Assembly: GCA_034770075.1 (NCBI GenBank)
Contig: CM068385.1
Location: forward strand, 72,112,479 to 72,176,478
DNA: 64,000 nt
Direction of reading: 5' to 3'
Origin: Aralia elata
Lineage: Eukaryota; Streptophyta; Magnoliopsida; Apiales; Araliaceae
Each line of letters begins with the position of its first letter. Position 1 is the first letter of the stretch. The translations under genes and the position numbers were made by a program. The notes under the pieces are model-generated. The model worked only from the letters and a program-made list of their open reading frames with translations. It did not search any database and was not told where the DNA came from. Below are positions 47,561 to 60,100 of the stretch, one piece after another.

Positions 47561-50436
47561 TCTAGGACTCCTAATCAACTTTTTATTTGTCTATTTGAAG
47601 TAACTATTGAAACAATAAGAAGATCTCCCTAAATCACGACTTGTGTGAGATGTACACATTATTTTTAACGCGATAGTGATGGGATTACTTCTTTTGATGC
47701 TAATCAAACTAGAACGAAGTAATTTGACTCCTAATCACCTCTTGGTTTGACTATTTGAAGGAATTAATGAAATAATAAGAAGGCCTACCTGAATCAAGAC
47801 TTGTGGGAGATGTACGCATCGTTTTGAATGCGATAGTGATGCGATTGCTCCTTTTGATGCTAATCAAACTAGAACGAAGTAATAGGACTCGTAATCACCT
47901 ATTTCTTTGACAATTTGAAGAAATATTGAAACAATAAAAACGTCTCCCTAAATCATGACTTGTGAGAGATGTACACATCATTTTGAACGCGATAGTGATA
48001 ATATTGCTCGTTTTGATGCTAATCAAACTATAACGAATTAACAGGACTCCTAATCAACTCTTTCTTTGTCTATTTGAAGGAACTATTGAAACAATAAGAA
48101 GATCTCCCTAAATCACGACTTGTGTGAGATGTACACATTATTTTTAACGCGATAGTGTTGGGATTGCTTCTTTTGATGCTAATCAAACTAGAACGAAGTA
48201 ATAGGACTCCTAATCACCTCTTGTTTGACTATTTGAAGGAATTAATGAAATAATAAGGCCTACCTGAATCAAGACTTGTGGGAGATGTACGCATCGTTTT
48301 GAATGCGATAGTGATGCGATTGCTCCTTTTGATGCTAATCAAACTAGAACGAAGTAATAGAACTCCTAATCACCTCTTTCTTTGACTATTTGAAGGAACT
48401 AATGAAATAATAAAAAGGTTTTCCCAAATCAAGACTTGTGTGAGATGTACACATTGTTTTGAACGCGATAGTGATGGGATTGTTCCTTTTGATGCTAATC
48501 AAACTAGAATAAAGTAATAGGACTCCTAATCCACTCTTTCTTTAACTATTTAAAGTAAGTATTGAAACAATAAGAAGATCTCCCTAAATCACGACTTGTG
48601 TTATATGTACACCATTCTTAACGCGATAGTGTTGGGATTGCTTCTTTTGATGCTAATCAAACTAGAACGAAGTAATAGGACTCCTAATCACCTCTTTCTT
48701 TGACAATTTGAAAGAAATATTAAAACAAGAAAAATGTCTCCCTAAATCATGACTTGTGTGAGATGTACACATCATTTTGAACGCGATAGTGATAATATTT
48801 CTCCTTTTGATGCTAATCAAACTAGAACGAAGTAACAAGACTCCTAATCAACTCTTTCTTTGACTATTTGAAGGAACTATTGGAACAATAAGAAGATCTC
48901 CCTAAATCACGACTTGTGTGAGATGTACACATCATTTTGAACGCGATAGTGATGGGATTACTTCTTTTGATGCTAATCAAACTAGAACGAAGTAATTTGA
49001 CTCCTAATCACGTCTTGCTTTGACTATTTGAAGGAACTAATGAAACAATAAGAAGGTCTCCCTGAATCAAGACTTGTGGGAGATGTACACAATCGTTTTG
49101 AATGCGATAGTGATGGGATTGCTCCTTTTGATGCTAATCAAACTAGAATAAAGTAATAGGACTCCTAATCACCTCTTTCTTTGACTATTTGAAGGAACTA
49201 ATGAAACAATAAGAAGGTCTTCCTGAATCAAGACTTGTGTGAGATGTACACATAATTTTGAATGCGATAGTGATGCGATTGCTCCTTCTGATGCTAATCA
49301 AACTAGAATGATGTAATATGACTCCCTCTTTCTTTGACAATTTGAAGGAACTAATGAAACAATAAGAAGGTATCTCGAAATCATGACTTGTGTGAGATGT
49401 ACGCATCATTTTGAACGCGATAGTGATGGGATTGCTCCTTTTGATACTAATCAAACTAGAACGAAGTATTATGACTCCTAATCACCTCTTTCTTTGACAA
49501 TTTGAAAGAACTAATGAAATAATAAGAAGGTTTTCCCGAATCAAGACTTGTGTGAGATGTACGCATTGTTTTGAACGCGATAGTGATGGGATTGCTCCTT
49601 TTTATGCTAATCAAACTATAAAAAAGTTATAGGACTCCTAATCACCTCTATCTTTAACTATTTGAAGGAACTAATGAAATAATTAGAAGGTCTCCCCGAA
49701 TCAAGACTTGTGTGATATGTATGCATCGTTTTGAATACGATAGTGATGGGATTGCTCCTTTTGACGTTATTCAAACTAGAACGAAGTATTAGGACTCTTA
49801 ATCAGTATCTTTATCTATTTGAAGGAACTATTGAAACAATAAGAATATCTCCCTAAATCATGACTTGTGTGAGATGTACACATCATTTTGAACGCGATAG
49901 TGATGGGATTGCTTCTTTTGATGCTAATCAAACTAGAACGAAGTAATTGGGCTCCTAATCACCTTTTTCTTTGACTATTTCAAGGAACTAATGAAACAGT
50001 AAGATGGTCTCCCTAAATTAAGACTTGTGGGAGATGTACTCATCATTTTGAACGTGATAGTGATACGATTGCTCCTTTTGAGTCTAATCAAACTAGAACG
50101 AAGTAATAGGACTCCTAATCACCTCTTTCTTTAACAATTTGAAGGAACTAATGAAACAATAATAAGGTATCCCCAAATCACGAATTGTGTGAGATGTACA
50201 CATAGTTTTGAACGCGATAGTGATGTGATTGCTCCTTTTGATGCAACTCAAACTAGAACAAAGTATTATGACTCTTAATCACCTTTTTGTTTAGCAATTT
50301 GTAAGAACTAATGAAACAATAATAACGTATCCCCAAATCATGACTTGTGTGAGATGTACTCATCGTTTTGAACGCGATAGTGATGGGATTGCTCCTTTTA
50401 ATACTAATCAAACTCGAACAAAGTATTAGGACTCCT
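47561..50436. repeat. Satellite array, about 160 bp unit, about 18 copies
   Basis: Using the phrase GACTC at each unit start, units begin at 47566, 47726, 47886, 48045, 48205, 48360, 48521, 48679, 48839, 48999, 49160, 49320, 49473, 49633, 49793, 49950, 50110, 50270 and 50430. Spacing is 153-161, mostly 160. The best conserved part reads GCGATAGTGATGGGATTGCT, followed by GATGCTAATCAAACTAGAA. Variants recur in order, suggesting higher-order repeats. There are no unique spacers and no ORF worth calling. The last unit is split by the LARD insertion. Confidence 0.95.
50432..50436. other. Target site duplication CTCCT, left copy
   Basis: CTCCT precedes the LARD at 50432-50436 and follows it at 61380-61384. 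Confidence 0.9.
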
Positions 50437-53400
50437 TGTAATATCCCGAATGTTTATGAGTTAGCAAATCATGATATTAAATTATTATGATGATTGTGGC
50501 ATACAATGATCCTTAGAAAAGGAAATTGATGGGTTAAACATAGGATAATACTCAGAGATTAAATAGGTAATATGAAACCTATGTTATAGTAATACGTTAA
50601 AATTTATTCAACGATAAAATTTCGGAAGGAATTAGACGAAAACCGAGTAAGAGGTTTGATATTTGTGATTCCGAGGACGGAATCCTTATAAGGAGGGAAG
50701 GATGTGACAACCCGGATTTTTGAGAATAATTATAATAAGAATTTAATATAGAATAATTCTTATTATGAGTCGCGTTTGAATATATATGTGTTATATATAT
50801 TTATATGATTAAATAGATGAGCTTAATATGTATATATATAAATGTGAAATATATACATAGATTCGAAATGAATGAGTTAATAGTTAATTATTGCAACGAT
50901 CGCGAGTCATGGGTAGCTTGATAATTCGAGCTTATGAATATTATTGAATAAAATAGACTTTTATTGATAATATTATGTGGTAAATGTTTAAAGGTTATAT
51001 TATAACCTAGATTATGTGTAGACGATGATTAGTAGGTATCAAAGTTTTTCGTATTAGCTAATTTGGCGGATTCGAGAAATATCGCTAGAGTACTATTTAT
51101 TGGATTAAATAAATAGTTAAAGGATAATATTATTGGACGAGTTATTTACTGTAAAGACGCTACCCAAAATATGGGTGAGATATATGTACGTTGATGTATA
51201 CGATTATGGGGAGTTAATCGGAAAGAGTAGCGATCGCGAATCGTGAATACCCTTGTAATTTGGGTTTATTAATAGTATTAACGGATTAAATATTATTTTT
51301 ATGTGACGTGTTTAAAGGCTATTTTATAACCTGGATGATGTCAATGTATGAAGTTTTATGCGTTATTGAATCGTAGGAGTGAATAATTGATTTTACGAAA
51401 GATCGCAAAATTACTATTCACGGGGCACGTTTCCCGAGGCACTATTCACGCCATAAAATTTTTGTGTCTTTTTCGATGTTGAATAATTTCATAAATACGT
51501 GTATGCGTACGAATAATTTTTCAAGTGTCAGAAATTTTATTTGAGCTGATACGTGATTTTATCCATATCCGAAATGTATTATATGGGTGTTCCGAATAAT
51601 TGGACAAATCCCTTAATAATTATTTTTACGTATCCAAATATTTATGGTAATGCCCATTTTAATTTTGGGTAGGGTTATTTACCAGTTTTGGTACAAAAGT
51701 GGGAGTTTTCGGGTATATTTTTGGTGTATTTGGGTATTTATTTTGGCTTGTCACTCCAAGAGGGAACCAATCCCTCATTTTGGACCAATCAAATTGCAAG
51801 GAGGGAGAACTATTGCCGGCAATGTTGAAAAACTGGCCACCTTGAGCCATTAAACCACAAACTCATTTTTCTTCCCAAATTTACTCCTCCACTCTCCTAA
51901 ATAATTCAACAACTTCATTCCTCTATTGCAAACCATCAGCTCCCCATTCAAACCCATTTCAAATTCTGCAGAGAGAGAGAGTGAGAGTGAGAGAGCTCGC
52001 CGGAAAAAGGAGGAGGAGTCGCCGGAAGTTCGCCGGAAAAAGGAAGGAGGAAGAAGAAGTAGGCACGGGAGGAAGAAGAAGAGAATCCAAGCAAGGAGGA
52101 CCTTCAAAATAAATCCTAGCCGAGCTTCTTAATCATCTAGGAATGATTTATAGAGGTAAACACCAATCAAATCCTTTCCATTCGATTTCTTATTGAGTTT
52201 TTCAAGTTTTTCTTAGTTTTGAGCTCTTAAGCTTGTGGGTCGGATTTGTGGCGATTCTTGGTGTTTTTGTTTGTGGTGATTGTTTGTAAATGTTGTTAAG
52301 AGATTATATAAGCCATTAATAACATCAAAGTGGAACAAAAACGCAAGAAATCTGTACCTATGCTTAAGGAGGATGAAGAACATGAAGAACAATGAACTTT
52401 GGACATGAACTTGGACATTTGGACGATTTAGAGGACTTTGTAGCTATGATTTTGTGGTTTGTTTAATTCGTTTGTGGTTATGATATTGTACTTCCATGGG
52501 TTATGAGTTTAACCCAGTTGGAAATGGAGTAAAAAGGGATTAAAACGAAGTTTTGGTGATGATTTTTGGTGAAGAACACCAAGAACACGAAAATATAACA
52601 TGAGTTGATACTTTGGCCTAAGATTTGGCCATGTTAATGTTAATGGGTAGCTCTGAATTTTTGATATGTTGTAGCTCTATGTCTTAGGAGTCCCATAGAG
52701 TCCGGAACGGACCAATTTGAAGGTCTAGAGAAGAAGTTATGAGGATTGGAGTGAAGGAGGGTCAAAATCGCGATGTCTGACAAGGGCCACCAGGCCAGCC
52801 GCGCGCCCGCACCAAGGCCCCGCGCGCGCGCGCGCGCGCTGCCGCACGCCGTGCGCCTGGTGCCGCCCGCCCGCGTGTGCGCTGTCCGACTCAGCTTCGA
52901 CGTCCGTTGGGAAAATGGCCATAACTTTCTCATACGGACTCGGATTTAGGCGATTCAAGATGATCCGGAAAGCTTAGAGATAGACCTACAACATCCATTA
53001 ATTAGAATTGAAATTAATTACCTGGAACAATTTTGAAATTAACCGTTTTTAGGGCTATTGTGCAAACGGTAGGCGTCGGTCATGCGTGTGTGCATAGTAT
53101 AATGCTCCCGACATTGTTAAATGATGTTCTAAGTTCTAAAACATGGTTATTATGATTTATAATCATACTTAACATTAACCTTTGGGTATTAGACAATTTG
53201 AATGGGCGTGCTAGGCGTACGCAATTGCATGTCGCCTAGGCGTTCGAATAATCAAGTTTAGCGTATAGACGTGCAAGCGTCGTAACGTCGTAACTAGTGT
53301 GTATAATCTTGTTTAATATTTTGTTTCTAATACTAATGAAACATGATAGTGTGTTATAAACCAATGCACGAGCATGCTAAGCACATGCAAAGGAGGCGAA

Positions 53401-54674
53401 TTAGGTGTGTGACGTGTAAACGTCGAAACGCCGTGTAAAGTGTTAATGAACTTGAATAATGTCTCGATTCAAATGAAACGAACATTATAAGATACGGGAT
53501 GGGGTTAATGTAACCAATAAGTATTGATGGTGATAAGGGTCGTAACGTCTTCAAACGACGCGACGCCGAGTAACGTTTTAGAGTTAATCGCGTTATTAAT
53601 TTATAATGCGCGAACAATATGAGATAAGAGTTGTTATATTGTAAACCATTATATGAAGCCTTTTTAGTGGCTAATTGGTATTTTATTGTTAAATAAATTG
53701 TGTAGGATATTTGAAGGACGAGCCATCATAATTTGGCAAGGAACGCTTAAAGGCAAGTTCTTTCAGTAACTTGTTAACTTGTTTAAATGTATTGAAGTAC
53801 ATGACTTGATTACTAAATCTTTCACTATTATGTGGATTATATGAGAGCATGATTAAAGTGTGCATAACATGCAATTATGTGACTATATTGTTCTATGTGG
53901 AACTTGAATTATTGTAAATATACAATGTGAGATGCATGAAGTATGCTATGAGATACATGATGCATATATATAGATGAATTGCATAAGATTTATAATGCAT
54001 GAGTAAGATGCATAGTATGAGAATCATGATGCATGGATAAAATGCAAACTTATGTGTTACGTGAAGCATGAAATGTGAAAACTGTCAGTTCTTGCTGAGC
54101 CGTCGTGCTCATTCTTGCAAAAATAAAACTTTTGCAGATTTACGATGCAATGCAATTATCTTGATATCGTGATGATAAGGATTAGAGGCACATGGAAACA
54201 GGAAGGTTGCTAAATGTCCCTTTACTGTATTTATTTAGTTATGATGACGGTATATGATGTACGTGAATTTGACTATGTAAACCCTGAGTTAGAAATGAAG
54301 GTTATCCATTATAGTATTTATGATGTGATTATGTTAGTTACTTGTTATAGTAAACTACAAGGATGTCGATGTTGTATAAAGGACATTTTTATAACGAATG
54401 TATTGGTTATTGAATAACCTTGCGAATATTCAGGGATTGGATAAAGTCAGAATCTGAACCTTGCGTTCACACATGAGATATTGTAAAGGATCATGGTATT
54501 TATTCAACCTTGGTCATAAGTGTTTTATTTAAGGTCTTCGTGCCTGGGATTAGATGAGGATATGTTGTTATATTATTGTTATTACATATTTTTAGTAAAC
54601 CTATGTTGTATGGGTAGTACCGTGACGCGTCGGAATCGGGTTCAAGGTAAGACCCGAGTTTCGGGGGCGTTACA
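50437..54674 (+). repeat. LARD 5' LTR
   Basis: Nearly identical to 57131-61379. An internal purine tract plus TGTGACAACC start at 50690-50712 looks like an older LTR border. A GA/CT-rich leader is at about 51960-52080, and a GC-rich block at 52785-52895. ORFs in these tracts recur in both LTRs because the LTRs are copies, and none has a domain. Confidence 0.93.
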
Positions 54675-54675
54675 G

Positions 54676-54687
54676 TTGGTATCAGAG
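54676..54687 (+). other. LARD primer binding site, initiator tRNA-Met
   Basis: TGGTATCAGAGC follows the LTR end after GT. The next 35 or so bases (GATAGGTTATAAACCTTAGG) match the Tekay leader at 33515-33535. Confidence 0.9.
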
Positions 54688-55269
54688 CTGATAGGTTATA
54701 AACCTTAGGTAAGATTACCTTAGGCTATAACTGTAGTGAAGAAAGATAATAATGATGAAGATAGTGAAGGAATAAAACTCAAATAGAGTTTAATTGATAG
54801 TAAATGAATTTAGAAAATTCATAGTAAGAGTTGAGATATATATAAGACGATTCAAAGAAGAATCTCGATGCGTTATAAAAGATGAGAATTGGGAGTTACC
54901 TGACTCCAGTGATATAGATGATAAGTATTGATCAATAGACGAGGTCTATAAGGCGTAAAGGCATAAAATCATATATTATGATTAAAGAGAAGAGTAGAGA
55001 AGGTCGTAGGATGAAACGATCGTAGGATAAGGAAGATCGTAATGTAAAACGATTGTAGAGTAAGATCACGATGTGATTGGATTAAGTCATAGAATGACAG
55101 ATGATCAATTGAATGATTAAAAATTTTAGCTGAATGCTATAGACAGATGGTACTATGAGATAGTACGAGTAAAACTCGGAAAGAGTTATGGGTGATGAAA
55201 CACGAATTAAATTCTTGTTAAGCAACGAGTAAGCTAGGATTGGGGGTGATTTCAATTGAGGACTCATGT

Positions 55270-55510
55270 TAGTGGCTTAGTTGTACAATCCCTTGTATGG
55301 GCGGGGGATTCGTGCTTGGTTTGAGAACCACTTAGCTTCCTATATCGGTATAGTGGTTGAGTTGAACAATTCCTTGTATGGGCGGGGAATTTGTGCTTGG
55401 TGTAACAACCCCTTAGCCTCCTATATTGATTAGTGGCCGAGTTGATCGATTCCTTGTATGGGCAGGGGATTGTGATAGGTTCGACAATCACTTAGCTTCC
55501 TATATTGATA
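55270..55510. repeat. Three tandem repeats of 80-81 bp
   Basis: Units start at 55270, 55351 and 55431. Each holds TTCCTTGTATGGGC or a close variant and ends CTTAGCTTCCTATAT or a variant. Confidence 0.9.
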
Positions 55511-56519
55511 ATCGTTGGAACCTAGTATCGCGCTATCGCTATACGTATGACGAGAAGGTGATTCTTTTCTCATATTTATATTTGATAGTTAGAGAATATT
55601 AAGATTAGGTGCGAGTTCTTTAAACTCACACGTATGGTAAGTTCGTGACTCATAATCATATGGTCTGATGGAACCCCTCAGCGAATGGACGATTTTGGTC
55701 TGACTAGGATAAGTTTCTAAACCCATATGATTGTGGTAAGTTCCTGAACTCATATTGTGTGGTAAGCTTGATGAACTATATTGGGGTATCGAAAGGTTGT
55801 GGATTTAGAACTGTGAATTCTCAAAATGATGAGCATTGATGGAGTTAGAAATAGATAGAATTATTAAATAGTGGAGAAATGGGAGAAATTGAAGTTGATG
55901 AGGAGACATGGATATTCCAAATCTTCTAGCTATGCTAGACTTCGAAATTTATTGACTTCGTGCTGACATTTGCACTTTTGCTCTTCGAAAAAATGTATGG
56001 AGCCAGATTTCTGGACCAGGGATTTTAAATGTACTATTATTCATATGTCTAAGCTAATAGTTTCGGCTAGACAAAGTTGATTTGAAAATATCAAAATGTA
56101 TTTTTAAATTGTCATCAATGCATCATGAAACCTGGTGTAGAATGACAGATGATGGAGTCATCAATGCAGATTAACCTAGTGTTGGATGTGATCATAGGAT
56201 CGTCAACCCACTAAGGTATGATGTAGTATGACAAGGTCAGAAAATGACGGAATCCTAACACACTGTTGCAACAGTGCAGTATTATGACGTCATAAAATGA
56301 TTTTTGTTTTCTCTAAAGTATAAAAAAAAAAATTGCATGCCAATTGAGTTGGCTATAATGATTCGATTGATGTCCGAATTATTGATGTAAGTCTAAGCTA
56401 TTTGATTCGGCTAGACGAATGTTGCAATGTGTTTATGAAATTCAAGCATTATTTGAGAATTTATGCCAAACCAAATTGTTTTGGTGCGGATTCTTGAGCT
56501 GGGGGAATAACCCGGAATA

Positions 56520-56735
56520 GGGGGATATAAGTGTCGGTTATCTGGCACGGTCAGGATTTAATGTTATGCATACACATGGTGTACGAGAGGTCGATCCCCT
56601 CAAGTACAACTGGCGGAGAGCAACCCTTAATATGGATGCTATAAGTGTCGGGTATCCGATGCAGTCAGAGTTAAATGTTATGCATATACATGGGGTATAA
56701 GAGGTTGATCCCCTCGAGTACTACTGACGGACTAA
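56520..56735. repeat. Two tandem repeats of about 114 bp, Tekay-LTR-like
   Basis: ATAAGTGTCGG recurs at 56527 and 56641, followed by a block ending in GATCCCCTC(A/G)AGTAC. The same block occurs at 32838-32883 in the Tekay LTR. Confidence 0.8.
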
Positions 56736-57094
56736 TTCCTTGACTACGTTCATGGTCTTTATGAGGTAGATTACCTTTTTCATAATTAAAATTGGTAGGG
56801 GTAGTAATACCCGTAAACCTCTATGGTCATGGTTTTTATGACACCTCAACATAATATGAAAAGTTTTTAAGGAATATTTTATTTCCTATTTGTTCAAGTT
56901 ACTTCACAATTATTAAACAATTGTTGAAGGTTCCTATTATTCGGGAAAACTGATTTTGGGGAAGAGTGATTATCCCAAGGAGAAGTAGTCGTAGAATGCG
57001 ACAATTTTAAGTGAATCCTTGAAAGAGGACAGTGTAAAGGTTAGATTGAAAACCTAGTTTTGATGGGTAGAATAAGTAAAGATGAATGCATTGA

Positions 57095-57130
57095 AATTTC
57101 GAGGACGAAATTCTTAGAAGAAGGGGTGAA
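57095..57130 (+). other. LARD pre-PPT hairpin and polypurine tract
   Basis: A 7 bp stem (AATTTCG with CGAAATT) around the loop AGGA at 57095-57112, then AGAAGAAGGGGTGAA at 57116-57130, ending at the LTR start. Confidence 0.8.
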
Positions 57131-60100
57131 TGTAATATCCCGAATGTTTATGAGTTAGCAAATCATGATATTAAATTATTATGATGATTGTGGCATACAA
57201 TGATCCTTAGAAAAGGAAATTGATGGGTTAAACATAGGATAATACTCAGAGATTAAATAGGTAATATGAAACCTATGTTATAGTAATACGTTAAAATTTA
57301 TTCAACGATAAAATTTCGGAAGGAATTAGACAAAAACCGAGTAAGAGGTTTGATATTTGTGATTCCGAGGACGGAATCCTTATAAGGAGGGAAGGATGTG
57401 ACAACCCGGATTTTTGAGAATAATTATAATAAGAATTTAATATAGAATAATTCTTATTATGAGTCGCGTTTGAATATATATGTGTTATATATATTTATGT
57501 GATTAAATAGATGAGCTTAATATGTATATATATAAATGTGAAATATATACATAGATTCGAAATGAATGAGTTAATAGTTAATTATTGCAACGATCGCGAG
57601 TCATGGGTAGCTTGATAATTCGAGCTTATGAATATTATTGAATAAAATAGACTTTTATTGATAATATTATGTGGTAAATGTTTAAAGGTTATATTATAAC
57701 CTAGATTATGTGTAGACGATGATTAGTAGGTATCAAAGTTTTCGTATTAGCTAATTTGGCGGATTCGAGAAATATCGCTAGAGTACTATTTATTGGATTA
57801 AATAAATAGTTAAAGGATAATATTATTGGACGAGTTATTTACTGTAAAGACGCTACCCAAAATATGGGTGAGATATATGTACGTTGATGTATACGATTAT
57901 GGGGAGTTAATCGGAAAGTGTAGCGATCGCGAATCGTGAATACCCTTGTAATTTGGGTTTATTAATAGTATTAACGGATTAAATATTATTTTTATGTGAC
58001 GTGTTTAAAGGCTATTTTATAACCTGGATGATGTCAATGTATGAAGTTTTATGCGTTATTGAATCGTAGGAGTGAATAATTGATTTTACGAAACATCGCA
58101 AAATAACTATTCACGGGGCACGTTTCCCGAGGCACTATTCACGCCATAAAATTTTTGTGTCTTTTTCGATGTTGAATAATTTTCATAAATAAGTGTATGC
58201 GTACGAATAATTTTTTCAAGTGTCAGAAATTTTTATTTGTGCTGATAAGTGATTTTATCCATATCCTATATGTATTTTTTGGGTGTTCCGATTAATTGTA
58301 CTAATCCCTTTTTAATTTTTTTTACGTATCGAAATATTTATGGTATTGCCCATTTTAATTTTGGTGGGTAGGGTTATTTACACAGTTTTGGTACAAAAGT
58401 GGGAGTTTTCGGGTATATTTTTGGTGTATTTGGGTATTTATTTTGGCTTGTCACTCCAAGAGGGAACCAATCCCTCATTTTTGGACCAATCAAATTGCAA
58501 AGGAGGGAGAACTATTGCGCGGGCAATGTTGAAAAACTGGCCACCTTGAGCCATTAAACCACAAACTCATTTTTCTTCCCAAATTTACTCCTCCACTCTC
58601 CTAAATAATTCAACAACTTCATTCCTCTATTGCAAACCATCAGCTCCCCATTCAAACCCATTTCAAATTCTGCAGAGAGAGAGAGTGAGAGTGAGAGAGC
58701 TCGCCGGAAAAAGGAGGAGGAGTCGCCGGAAGTTCGCCGGAAAAAGGAAGGAGGAAGAAGAAGTAGGCACGGGAGGAAGAAGAAGAGAATCCAAGCAAGG
58801 AGGACCTTCAAAATAAATCCTAGCCGAGCTTCTTAATCATCTAGGAATGATTTATAGAGGTAAACACCAATCAAATCCTTTCCATTCGATTTCTTATTGA
58901 GTTTTTCAAGTTTTTCTTAGTTTTGAGCTCTTAAGCTTGTGGGTCGGATTTGTGGCGATTCTTGGTGTTTTTGTTTGTGGTGATTGTTTGTAAATGTTGT
59001 TAAGAGATTATATAAGCCATTAATAACATCAAAGTGGAACAAAAACGCAAGAAATCTGTACCTATGCTTAAGGAGGATGAAGAACATGAAGAACAATGAA
59101 CTTTGGACATGAACTTGGACATTTGGACGATTTAGAGGACTTTGTAGCTATGATTTTGTGTTTGTTTAATTCGTTTGTGGTTATGATATTGTACTTCCAT
59201 GGGTTATGAGTTTAACCCAGTTGGAATGGAGTAAAAAGGGATTAAAACGAAGTTTTGGTGATGATTTTGGTGAAGAACACCAAGAACACGAAAATATAAC
59301 ATGAGTTGATACTTTGGCCTAAGATTTGGCCATGTTAATGTTAATGGGTAGCTCTGAATTTTTGATATGTTGTAGCTCTATGTCTTAGGAGTCCATAGAG
59401 TCCGGAACGGACCAATTTGAAGGTCTAGAGAAGAAGTTATGAGGTTTGGAGTGAAGGAGGGTCAAAATCGCGATGTCTGACAAGGGCCACCAGGCCAGCC
59501 GCGCGCCCGCACCAAGGCCCCGCGCGCCCGCGCGCGCGCGCTGCCGCACGCCGTGCGCCTGGTGCCGCCCGCCCGCGTGTGCGCTGTCCGACTCAGCTTC
59601 GACGTCCGTTGGGAAAATGGCCATAACTTTCTCATACGGACTCGGATTTAGGCGATTCAAGATGATCCGGAAAGCTTAGAGATAGACCTACAACATCCAT
59701 TAATTAGAATTGAAATTAATTACCTGAAACAATTTTGAAATTAACCGTTTTTAGGGCTATTGTGCAAACGGTAGGCGTCGGTCATGCGTGTGTGCATAGT
59801 ATAATGCTCCCGACATTGTTAAATGATGTTCTAAGTTCTAAAACATGGTTATTATGATTTATAATCATACTTAACATTAACCTTTGGGTATTAGACAATT
59901 TGAATGGGCGTGCTAGGCGTACGCAATTGCATGTCGCCTAGGCGTTCGAATAATCAAGTTTAGCGTATAGACGTGCAAGCGTCGTAACGTCGTAACTAGT
60001 GTTGTATAATCTTGTTTAATATTTTGTTTCTAATACTAATGAAACATGATAGTGTGTTATAAACCAATGCACGAGCATGCTAAGCACATGCAAAGGAGGC

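Larger units (their letters stand above)
54675..57130 (+). other. LARD interior, non-coding
   Basis: No gene seen. It contains three tandem units of 80-81 bases (55270-55510), two units of 114 bases (about 56520-56735) that resemble part of the Tekay LTR, and the hairpin plus purine tract at the right end. Confidence 0.85.

Noticed and set aside
47561..50436. Regular repeat spacing that could suggest a CRISPR array
   Set aside because: The whole 160 bp unit repeats with no unique spacers, units are far too long, and the context is plant retroelements. It is a satellite.
51926..52132. 68-codon Arg/Lys/Glu-rich ORF, identical copy at 58630-58836
   Set aside because: It is encoded by a GA-rich leader tract in both LARD LTRs. 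Identity follows from LTR duplication, and it has no domain.
52640..52933. Minus-strand Arg/Ala-rich ORFs over a GC-rich block
   Set aside because: They come from a GCGCGC-type low-complexity stretch in the LARD LTR. The long frame is a by-product of high GC.
54675..57130. Possible hidden gag or pol in the LARD interior
   Set aside because: No frame shows capsid, zinc knuckle, protease, RT or integrase motifs; the longest frames are about 75 codons.
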